Below are positions 11,962 through 23,900 of a stretch of 64,000 nucleotides of DNA, in pieces. The notes beneath the pieces were generated by a model that had not been told where the DNA came from, searched no databases, and was given only the letters and a program-made list of their open reading frames with translations. Source of the DNA: Melitaea cinxia (taxonomy: Eukaryota; Arthropoda; Insecta; Lepidoptera; Nymphalidae); NCBI RefSeq assembly GCF_905220565.1, contig NC_059417.1, forward strand, positions 11,394,518 to 11,458,517. The letters run 5' to 3'. Positions within the stretch are counted from its first letter, which is position 1. Every line of letters begins with the position of its first letter. The position numbers were made by a program, and so were the translations under genes.

Positions 11962-14900
11962 AGATAAATGAAAAAAAAAATGTGGCAGTACCTTTGTCCT
12001 CAAGTCGCCGGAGGGCGCGCGCGACGGCAGGCAGCGAGTACGCGGCGCGGGCGGGCGTCAGGGCGGGCGGGACGGTCGCGCGCGCTACTTGGGCGGGCGG
12101 CGCCAGCGTGTTGGGCCGGTCGCCCGCGCCGCACGCCAGCACCACGCGCGCGCACAGGTAGCGGAACCCGCGGCCCTCGAGCTGGTCGTAGCTGCAGACA
12201 AAGATTATAATACTTTTTTTTGTACGAAGATAGGATACTGTATACAGTATAGATTTATAACACCATTTACGACAGTAAATAAGATAAATAGATTAATTAT
12301 ACCTGAACTTTAACTACCCCCCCTCCCCCCTTTTGAGTGACAAATGTGTAGTTTAATTTATTCTCCTCGCTTGTACCTCTCATGTATCTTAGACACGAAA
12401 ACAGATGTCTTACCCGGACACGCAGAAGTTTGCGTTCCGTGGGCACGAGACGCGACAGGGTGGCGCTGTACGAGGCGCCAGTCCCACGTGCGTCACGATC
12501 GTACCATTTCTGAAGTAGCGCTGAAATTAACAAATTAGTACATTATTAATCGTTGTTGGATTAAACTCTGATCCTTCTCCTACATGTGAAAAAAGGCCTA
12601 TGCCCAGTAGTGGGATATTACAGGCTGAAGCGATACATTGTTAATTAATGATAAAAAATTTGTCACAACCATATTTCCAGGATAAAAATTTATGTATGCA
12701 TATTCGTGTATGTGTCGAGTGTGAGCGCGAGTGTCGTGTGTCTCACCTGCAGGCGGCACGCGGGCACGTACCGGCGGCAGTGGGGCGGGGAGCGAGTGCG
12801 AGTGTCTCACCTGCAGGCGGCACGCGGGCACGTACCGGCGGCAGTGGGGCGGGGAGCGAGCGCGAGTGTCTCACCTGCAGGCGGCACGCGGGCACGTACC
12901 GGCGGCAGTGGGGCGGGGAGCGAGTGCGAGTGTCTCACCTGCAGGCGGCACGCGGGCACGTACCGGCGGCAGTGGGGCGGGGAGCGAGTGCGAGTGTCTC
13001 ACCTGCAGGCGGCACGCGGGCACGTACCGGCGGCAGTGGGGCGGGGAGCGAGTGCGAGTGTCTCACCTGCAGGCGGCACGCGGGCACGTACCGGCGGCAG
13101 TGGGGCGGGGAGCGAGTGCGAGTGTCGTGTGTCTCACCTGCAGGCGGCACGCGGGCACGTACCGGCGGCAGTGGGGCGGGGAGCGAGTGCGAGTGTCTCA
13201 CCTGCAGGCGGCACGCGGGCACGTACCGGCGGCAGTGGGGCGGGGAGCGAGCGCGAGTGTCGTGTGTCTCACCTGCAGGCGGCACGCGGGCACGTACCGG
13301 CGGCAGTGGGGCGGGGAGCGAGCGCGAGTGTCGTGTGTCTCACCTGCAGGCGGCACGCGGGCACGTACCGGCGGCAGTGGGGCGGGGAGCGAGTGCGAGT
13401 GTCTCACCTGCAGGCGGCACGCGGGCACGTACCGGCGGCAGTGGGGCGGGGAGCGAGTGCGAGTGTCTTACCTGCAGGCGGCACGCGGGCACGTACCGGC
13501 GGCAGTGGGGCGGGGAGCGAGTGCGAGTGTCGTGTGTCTCACCTGCAGGCGGCACGCGGGCACGTACCGGCGGCAGTGGGGCGGGGAGCGAGTGCGAGTG
13601 TCTCACCTGCAGGCGGCACGCGGGCACGTACCGGCGGCAGTGGGGCGGGGAGCGAGCGCGAGTGTCGTGTGTCTCACCTGCAGGCGGCACGCGGGCACGT
13701 ACCGGCGGCAGTGGGCGGGGAGCGAGTGTCGTGTGTCTCACCTGCAGGCGGCACGCGGGCACGTACCGGCGGCAGTGGGCGGGGAGCGAGTGTCGTGTGT
13801 CTCACCTGCAGGCGGCACGCGGGCACGTACCGGCGGCAGTGGGCGGGGAGCGAGTGTCGTGTGTCTCACCTGCAGGCGGCACGCGGGCACGTACCGGCGG
13901 CAGTGGGCGGGGAGCGAGTGTCGTGTGTCTCACCTGCAGGCGGCACGCGGGCACGTACCGGCGGCAGTGGGCGGGGAGCGAGTGTCGTGTGTCTCACCTG
14001 CAGGCGGCACGCGGGCACGTACCGGCGGCAGTGGGCGGGGAGCGAGTGCGAGTGTCTCACCTGCAGGCGGCACGCGGGCACGTACCGGCGGCAGTGGGGC
14101 GGGGAGCGAGTGCGAGTGTCTCACCTGCAGGCGGCACGCGGGCACGTACCGGCGGCAGTGGGGCGGGGAGCGAGTGCGAGTGTCGTGTGTCTCACCTGCA
14201 GGCGGCACGCGGGCACGTACCGGCGGCAGTGGGGCGGGGAGCGAGTGCGAGTGTCTCACCTGCAGGCGGCACGCGGGCACGTACCGGCGGCAGTGGGGCG
14301 GGGAGCGAGCGCGAGTGTCGTGTGTCTCACCTGCAGGCGGCACGCGGGCACGTACCGGCGGCAGTGGGGCGGGGAGCGAGTGCGAGTGTCTCACCTGCAG
14401 GCGGCACGCGGGCACGTACCGGCGGCAGTGGGGCGGGGAGCGAGTGCGAATGTCGTGTGTCTCACCTGCAGGCGGCACGCGGGCACGTACCGGCGGCAGT
14501 GGGGCGGGGAGCGAGTGTCGTGTGTCTCACCTGCAGGCGGCACGCGGGCACGTACCGGCGGCAGTGGGCGGGGAGCGAGTGTCATGTGTCTCACCTGCAG
14601 GCGGCACGCGGGCACGTACCGGCGGCAGTGGGCGGGGAGCGAGTGTCGTGTGTCTCACCTGCAGGCGGCACGCGGGCACGTACCGGCGGCAGTGGGCGGG
14701 GAGCGAGTGTCGTGTGTCTCACCTGCAGGCGGCACGCGGGCACGTACCGGCGGCAGTGGGCGGGGAGCGAGTGTCGTGTGTCTCACCTGCAGGCGGCACG
14801 CGGGCACGTACCGGCGGCAGTGGGCGGGGAGCGAGTGTCGTGTGTCTCACCTGCAGGCGGCACGCGGGCACGTACCGGCGGCAGTGGGCGGGGAGCGAGT

Positions 14901-17900
14901 GTCGTGTGTCTCACCTGCAGGCGGCACGCGGGCACGTACCGGCGGCAGTGGGCGGGGAGCGAGTGTCGTGTGTCTCACCTGCAGGCGGCACGCGGGCACG
15001 TACCGGCGGCAGTGGGCGGGGAGCGAGTGTCGTGTGTCTCACCTGCAGGCGGCACGCGGGCACGTACCGGCGGCAGTGGGCGGGGAGCGAGTGTCGTGTG
15101 TCTCACCTGCAGGCGGCACGCGGGCACGTACCGGCGGCAGTGGGCGGGGAGCGAGTGTCGTGTGTCTCACCTGCAGGCGGCACGCGGGCACGTACCGGCG
15201 GCAGTGGGCGGGGAGCGAGTGTCGTGTGTCTCACCTGCAGGCGGCACGCGGGCACGTACCGGCGGCAGTGGGCGGGGAGCGAGTGCGAGTGTCTCACCTG
15301 CAGGCGGCACGCGGGCACGTACCGGCGGCAGTGGGGCGGGGAGCGAGTGCGAGTGTCTCACCTGCAGGCGGCACGCGGGCACGTACCGGCGGCAGTGGGG
15401 CGGGGAGCGAGTGCGAGTGTCGTGTGTCTCACCTGCAGGCGGCACGCGGGCACGTACCGGCGGCAGTGGGGCGGGGAGCGAGTGCGGGTGTCTCACCTGC
15501 AGGCGGCACGCGGGCACGTACCGGCGGCAGTGGGGCGGGGAGCGAGCGCGAGTGTCGTGTGTCTCACCTGCAGGCGGCACGCGGGCACGTACCGGCGGCA
15601 GTGGGGCGGGGAGCGAGTGCGAGTGTCTCACCTGCAGGCGGCACGCGGGCACGTACCGGCGGCAGTGGGGCGGGGAGCGAGTGCGAGTGTCTCACCTGCA
15701 GGCGGCACGCGGGCACGTACCGGCGGCAGTGGGGCGGGGAGCGAGTGCGAGTGTCTCACCTGCAGGCGGCACGCGGGCACGTACCGGCGGCAGTGGGGCG
15801 GGGAGCGAGTGCGAGTGTCTCACCTGCAGGCGGCACGCGGGCACGTACCGGCGGCAGTGGGGCGGGGAGCGAGTGCGAGTGTCTCACCTGCAGGCGGCAC
15901 GCGGGCACGTACCGGCGGCAGTGGGGCGGGGAGCGAGTGCGAGTGTCGTGTGTCTCACCTGCAGGCGGCACGCGGGCACGTACCGGCGGCAGTGGGGCGG
16001 GGAGCGAGTGCGAGTGTCTCACCTGCAGGCGGCACGCGGGCACGTACCGGCGGCAGTGGGGCGGGGAGCGAGCGCGAGTGTCGTGTGTCTCACCTGCAGG
16101 CGGCACGCGGGCACGTACCGGCGGCAGTGGGGCGGGGAGCGAGCGCGAGTGTCGTGTGTCTCACCTGCAGGCGGCACGCGGGCACGTACCGGCGGCAGTG
16201 GGGCGGGGAGCGAGTGCGAGTGTCTCACCTGCAGGCGGCACGCGGGCACGTACCGGCGGCAGTGGGGCGGGGAGCGAGTGCGAGTGTCGTGTGTCTCACC
16301 TGCAGGCGGCACGCGGGCACGTACCGGCGGCAGTGGGGCGGGGAGCGAGTGCGAGTGTCGTGTGTCTCACCTGCAGGCGGCACGCGGGCACGTACCGGCG
16401 GCAGTGGGGCGGGGAGCGAGTGCGAGTGTCGTGTGTCTCACCTGCAGGCGGCACGCGGGCACGTACCGGCGGCAGTGGGGCGGGGAGCGAGTGCGGGTGT
16501 CGTGTGTCTCACCTGCAGGCGGCACGCGGGCACGTACCGGCGGCAGTGGGGCGGGGAGCGAGTGCGAGTGTCGTGTGTCTCACCTGCAGGCGGCACGCGG
16601 GCACGTACCGGCGGCAGTGGGGCGGGGAGCGAGTGCGAATGTCGTGTGTCTCACCTGCAGGCGGCACGCGGGCACGTACCGGCGGCAGTGGGGCGGGGAG
16701 CGAGTGTCGTGTGTCTCACCTGCAGGCGGCACGCGGGCACGTACCGGCGGCAGTGGGCGGGGAGCGAGTGTCATGTGTCTCACCTGCAGGCGGCACGCGG
16801 GCACGTACCGGCGGCAGTGGGCGGGGAGCGAGTGTCGTGTGTCTCACCTGCAGGCGGCACGCGGGCACGTACCGGCGGCAGTGGGGCGGGGAGCGAGTGT
16901 CGTGTGTCTCACCTGCAGGCGGCACGCGGGCACGTACCGGCGGCAGTGGGCGGGGAGCGAGTGTCGTGTGTCTCACCTGCAGGCGGCACGCGGGCACGTA
17001 CCGGCGGCAGTGGGCGGGGAGCGAGTGTCGTGTGTCTCACCTGCAGGCGGCACGCGGGCACGTACCGGCGGCAGTGGGCGGGGAGCGAGTGTCGTGTGTC
17101 TCACCTGCAGGCGGCACGCGGGCACGTACCGGCGGCAGTGGGCGGGGAGCGAGTGTCGTGTGTCTCACCTGCAGGCGGCACGCGGGCACGTACCGGCGGC
17201 AGTGGGCGGGGAGCGAGTGTCGTGTGTCTCACCTGCAGGCGGCACGCGGGCACGTACCGGCGGCAGTGGGCGGGGAGCGAGTGTCGTGTGTCTCACCTGC
17301 AGGCGGCACGCGGGCACGTACCGGCGGCAGTGGGCGGGGAGCGAGTGTCGTGTGTCTCACCTGCAGGCGGCACGCGGGCACGTACCGGCGGCAGTGGGCG
17401 GGGAGCGAGTGTCGTGTGTCTCACCTGCAGGCGGCACGCGGGCACGTACCGGCGGCAGTGGGCGGGGAGCGAGTGTCGTGTGTCTCACCTGCAGGCGGCA
17501 CGCGGGCACGTACCGGCGGCAGTGGGCGGGGAGCGAGTGTCGTGTGTCTCACCTGCAGGCGGCACGCGGGCACGTACCGGCGGCAGTGGGGCGGGGAGCG
17601 AGCGCGAGTGTCGTGTGTCTCACCTGCAGGCGGCACGCGGGCACGTACCGGCGGCAGTGGGGCGGGGAGCGAGTGCGAGTGTCTCACCTGCAGGCGGCAC
17701 GCGGGCACGTACCGGCGGCAGTGGGGCGGGGAGCGAGTGCGAGTGTCTCACCTGCAGGCGGCACGCGGGCACGTACCGGCGGCAGTGGGGCGGGGAGCGA
17801 GTGCGAGTGTCGTGTGTCTCACCTGCAGGCGGCACGCGGGCACGTACCGGCGGCAGTGAGGCGGGGAGCGAGTGCGAGTGTCTCACCTGCAGGCGGCACG

Positions 17901-20900
17901 CGGGCACGTACCGGCGGCAGTGGGGCGGGGAGCGAGTGCGAGTGTCGTGTGTCTCACCTGCAGGCGGCACGCGGGCACGTACCGGCGGCAGTGGGGCGGG
18001 GAGCGAGTGCGAGTGTCTCACCTGCAGGCGGCACGCGGGCACGTACCGGCGGCAGTGGGGCGGGGAGCGAGTGCGAGTGTCTCACCTGCAGGCGGCACGC
18101 GGGCACGTACCGGCGGCAGTGGGGCGGGGAGCGAGTGCGAGTGTCTCACCTGCAGGCGGCACGCGGGCACGTACCGGCGGCAGTGGGGCGGGGAGCGAGT
18201 GCGAGTGTCGTGTGTCTCACCTGCAGGCGGCACGCGGGCACGTACCGGCGGCAGTGGGGCGGGGAGCGAGTGCGAGTGTCTCACCTGCAGGCGGCACGCG
18301 GGCACGTACCGGCGGCAGTGGGGCGGGGAGCGAGCGCGAGTGTCGTGTGTCTCACCTGCAGGCGGCACGCGGGCACGTACCGGCGGCAGTGGGGCGGGGA
18401 GCGAGCGCGAGTGTCGTGTGTCTCACCTGCAGGCGGCACGCGGGCACGTACCGGCGGCAGTGGGGCGGGGAGCGAGCGCGAGTGTCTCACCTGCCGGCGG
18501 CACGCGGGCACGTACCGGCGGCAGTGGGGCGGGGAGCGAGCGCGAGTGTCGTGTGTCTCACCTGCAGGCGGCACGCGGGCACGTACCGGCGGCAGTGGGG
18601 CGGGGAGCGAGCGCGAGTGTCGTGTGTCTCACCTGCAGGCGGCACGCGGGCACGTACCGGCGGCAGTGGGGCGGGGAGCGAGCGCGAGTGTCGTGTGTCT
18701 CACCTGCAGGCGGCACGCGGGCACGTACCGGCGGCAGTGGGGCGGGGAGCGAGCGCGAGTGTCGTGTGTCTCACCTGCAGGCGGCACGCGGGCACGTACC
18801 GGCGGCAGTGGGGCGGGGAGCGAGTGCGAATGTCTCACCTGCAGGCGGCACGCGGGCACGTACCGGCGGCAGTAGGCGGCCAGCGCGCGCGCGGACAGGC
18901 GCGCGGCGGGGCGCGGGCCGGCGGCGGCGTGCGGCGGCAGCGCCAGCCACGCGGCCGGCGACAGCGTGCGCACCGCCCCCGGCAGGGCGCTCCACGTGCC
19001 GCCCGGCGGGCCCTTGCCCAGCACTATGTGCTCGATCTGAAAGAAAGAAAGAAACACATTTATTCGGAGCATCACTCAAAAACGCAGACAGTTTTTACAC
19101 AAAAAAGTCACACTTAAATAGACATAATAATAGTTAATAAATAACTACATATAGAAAAAAGAAATTTACAAGACCAATAATATAGACTACAAAAAACTAG
19201 AACATCAAAAAAAAAAGTAAAAAAAATGTAAATAAAGAATTCCAAAGAAGTTATGCTATCAATCTATAAGTATATGTATCTGCACAAAATTTATCTTGTT
19301 TATACTTTTAAGGGAACTTTAGCGATCGCTCCAGTGTAGTGGTGGGTGAAGACGGCTAAACACCGATGTTTTGAGGGTTCGATTTCCATCCCGAGCGGCA
19401 AACGCCGGTGATTTTGCACCTACGCGGTACGCGCACTACAGCACCAGAACGTCATCTTACTAACATATATATAATTTAACACATATATTACATCCACCCC
19501 CAACCACAACCACCCAAATAAACTACCCTAACGGTCTAATCAAAAGCGTAGCTACTAGCTGACCCAGCAAACGTTGTTTTGCCATATATATTATTTACCC
19601 CCTTAACCCCCCCTTCTTGTAACTTAGCGGTATGAAAAATAGATGTTGGCCGATTCTCACAAAATACCCGATATGGACACAAAATTTCATAAAAATCAAT
19701 GGCCGAAATAAACAGAGACAGACAAAAATAATAAAAAACGTTATTTCGGTATATGTACCGTGTATAAATACATATGAATTCAGTAAAAAGCGGTTATTTT
19801 AATATTACAAACAGACACTCGAATTTTATTTATTTGTATAGATATTTTAACCATTTATTATTGAGTTTCCTTCCGTCTTCTATTAGGATAATCTATGTTC
19901 CGAGTCATTGGTATTTCCTTAAAATATAAATAATTTATTGTAATATGACGATTATTATACTAGATACATTTTGAAAAATCTATGTGAATCTGTAACCGAA
20001 TACTTTTTTCAGTAAATCGTGTAATTAGTAATTGTAGGTGTGTTGACTACTGACAATGAGTCTTAAGTGATAAATCGCTTAAAGGATAAGCATAATTATA
20101 ATGCATGATATAATGCATGATAAAATGCATATCATTTTAGCCATGTGTGTTGCCCATAGTCACCACGCTGGGCAGGCGGGCTGGTGACCGCTGGGCTGGC
20201 TTTGTCGCACCGAAGACGCTGCTGCCCATCTTTGGCCTGTGTATTTCAAAGATAGCAGTTGGATTATTATCCCGCCATCGGTCGGCTTGATAAGTTCCAA
20301 GGTGGTAGTGGAACTGTGTTATCCCTTAGTCGCCTCTTACGACACCCACGGGAAGAGAGGGGGTGACTATATTCTTTGATTCCGTAGCCACACAATAATA
20401 AGACAAAACTATAATCACCTGTTTCTCAACGTCGTATCTCCATTCTATCAGCGAATCTTCCTGAAGTCCAAGATCCGCGCAAGGTCTTAACAAATTATCA
20501 ATCTGGAAAAAAAATAACAATAATAAAGGTAAAGAACAAAGTCTTTTATTGAATGTTGATTATTAGTTATAATAGCTAACGGTCAATTTCGATTATCTGC
20601 ATTTAATTTTATCTACCAAGTTAAGCCTATCTTAGGACTTTATCAGCAGGAGGTACATTAGGCTTATATCTTGTGAATAAAAATATCTAACAGGTAAAAA
20701 GAAATTCAAGGATGAAAAAGAATAAATATGTCTGGAATTTTTATCTTTTCGATAAAGTTATACGTTGAATAACTATATAATCAGAAGTTTACAAGCACCT
20801 GATGAAACAAATTAATTAAATATCAGTTATTGCCAAAATGTACGTACTAAATTATTTTTACATTCCGCTCTCAAGCGCCATCTCTTGGATTCTGAGTACA

Positions 20901-23900
20901 AGCATTTGAACAACGCCCTCTCTGTTTCCCGGTTCCGTACAAGACAAGCTAAAATAAGTTACAAACTAGCTGGCAGGCAAACTTCGTACCTCTAAATTTT
21001 TTTCGTTAATCGAAAAGGAGGAGGTTCTCAATTCGACTGTATTTTTTTTTATGTATGTTACATCAGAACTTTTGACCGTGTGGACCGATTTCGACAAATT
21101 TTCTTTTAATCGAAAGGTGGTGTGTGTCAATTGGTCCCATTTAAATTTATTTGAGATCTAACAACTACTTTTCGAGTTATATCTAATGCGTTTTTACTTG
21201 ACGCTTTTTTCGTCGGCCTACGTTGTATTATACCACATAACTTTTTACTGGATGTAACGATTTTGATAATTCTTTTTTGTTAGAAAGGAGATATCCCTAG
21301 TTGTGTACCGTGATAAGAAAACCAGGATTTGATGATGGGATCCCAGAGAAATCGAGGGAAACTCAAAAATCCGCATAACTTTTTACTGGGTGTACCGATT
21401 TTGATAATTTTTAATTTAATCAAAAGCTGATGTTTATCATGTGGTCACATTTAAATTTTATCGAGATCTGATAACTACTTTTTGAATAATCTTTGATAAC
21501 GCGTAGTTACTTGACTATTTTTTCGTCGATCTACGTTGTATTACTTGTCGATGTAATTGAAGTCGGTTTTTTTTCGTTTGTCTGCAAACATAATTATTTG
21601 TGTAATAACCTTGCCCTGTCAATAAACAATATAAAAAAAACAAAAAAAAAATCAGTTTGACGCAGTCGGGAAGTTATGCATTTCGGAGATTTTGTTTTAT
21701 CCATATCAGACAGATAATCGACATTAGCACGGTATATTTACTTTGTCCTTGTTTGTGGAGCGGTCAATTTTTGATATGATCATATGATATTCAAAAATGT
21801 TTACTTTGTTTATTTTTTCTACTTTAATTTGAAATAATTTCATAAATTTAAAAAAGTTATACATAATACTATATGTATAAATAAAAATCGATCGTTAAAT
21901 GTGATGACACTGTCTAAATCGTCTGCAATAGATGGGCTACGGCCAATGGATTATCGTTAGCGAAATTCGAGAACGCCTGGATAAATAACGTCAATTTTCA
22001 TTGATCAAAAAATGAGGTTCTCAATTTGACTTTTTTCTTTATGTTACCACATAACTTTCTGCTGGGTGGATCGATTTCGAAAGTTGGGTCTGACGAATAC
22101 TTATATAGTTATCCGTAAAAACGCGTATTTGCTTGACTATTTTTTTGTCGACCTACGTTGTACTGGTCGATGTGATTAAAGTCAGTTTTTTTACTTTTCC
22201 TTTTTTTATACAACGAAGTCGGCAAGCAAGCGTACGGTTCACGTGATGGTAAGCGATTACCGTAGCTTATAGATAGTTGTAACACCAGAAGCATCGCAAG
22301 CGCGTTGCCAGCCCTACCCTCAATCCCCCTCTGGATTATTTAAACTTCTCGCGTTTGAAAGTTCGAAAGACAGAAGAACGCAACGCCTGTCACCCACCCA
22401 GTTCCCTAATAAATATTTAATTAATATCACCTAATAAACAATGCTCGATGAACGTAACCGCTGTGTTTTTAAAATCGTAAACTTTACTATCGCGACAAAA
22501 TTTAAATAATGTATGACGTTTGTATTGATTTATTTATAGCATACAAACTACACACGAATTCTTGTCGTTTTCACGAATTGTTAAATCAAACGATTTAAAA
22601 TGGTAAGACTCTTTTTCATTTCTGATAAAGCTCTGACTTATAACGGTCTGCAACAAATAATTTTTTTTAGATTTGATTATATGATTAATTAGACGTAAAA
22701 TTATTATTATCTTTTTAATTGATTTTATTGAATTGTTTTAATTAATTGATAAATTTAATGTTACATATTGACATTTATTTTAATTTTATTAATATAAATG
22801 TACTAATTTGTATTATTATTACTGAATGTTTGTTTTTATGAATGTTATGAATTTTTTAAGTGTGATTATTTATTGATTATTTTATATTTATTGATTATTT
22901 TGTTTTTATTGAATCGTTTGTTAAATTTAATGTTATTTGTTGTGATCAACTTAACTAACGCATTGGGTTACTGTAATGTTAGTTCTAAGTTTATTTTTAT
23001 GCATAAATAAATAAATAAATAAAAATTTTTGACATATTTCTTCTCATCTACCATCAATTTCAACTTTATCGGTCAAAATTATTATTCATGCTTTAACTCG
23101 TCAATATCCTGTGTCAAACTCCTCCGTCCTATATATGTCACCCTTCCCTGTCTGATTCCCCGCCCTATAAATGTTCAATGTATATGTGAATGTACGTAAG
23201 TGTGTAAGCATATGTATGTATGTATATATGTATGTATGATTTTATAATCAATTGTGATGTATTCTAATTTATTTAACAATTGGAACAACAAGATCGCACC
23301 CGTTCCGCACGATCGCGATCGCTAACTAGTTCATTGACGTATCTTGACCTCCTTGCCGATGAACTTGAGAGCGTTGATTGTTATTACGACTTATTTAAAT
23401 AAAAAAATAATGATTTAAGTGTAAGTCGGCTAAGGAAGGACCCGTACATCCTTTTTATAGATATATAGCAGGAGATATCTTGCTTAAAATTTGGCGTTGT
23501 CCGATTAAAGTGCCTCGACCTTACAGAAGAACACAGCAAAAAATTACTGCATTCAAATAGTTTTGTGTTTCTTGTGTGGCTAAGATAGTCAGAGCTCCTG
23601 GGTAGGGTTGGTAATTTGCTTTTTACGCTCCTGGTGTTGCAGGCATTCATAGGCTTCGGGTAGCTGTTTATATACATGGTATATTATCAGGCGGACCCTA
23701 AGCTTGTTCGTCACATTTGTAGTATAAATAAGAAAAAATCTAACAAAATTATGATAAAGAGGTGGCTTGTAAGATTGTGCTTGTGCTTTGTGCTGTGTGG
23801 CTACGGCACTAAAGAATTTAGCCACCCCCTCTCTTCCCGTGGGTGTCGTAAGAGGCGACTAAGGGATAACACAGTTCCACTACCACCTTGGAACTTAAGA

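Noticed and set aside
12414..12511. Exon 6 starting at the inner acceptor TTCAG|AAATGG
   Set aside because: The phase does not fit exon 5, and the outer acceptor gives the family-like RYFRNGTIVTHV.
811..18871. CRISPR arrays
   Set aside because: Units are contiguous without unique spacers, the genome is eukaryotic, and the units derive from an exon-intron junction.
12648..19137. Several plus-strand open frames of 400-2100 residues over array 2 (HLQAARGHVPAAV-type repeats)
   Set aside because: All three plus frames are open through the same repeat, which happens when the unit lacks stops. They are antisense to the OSGIN exon 5 end.
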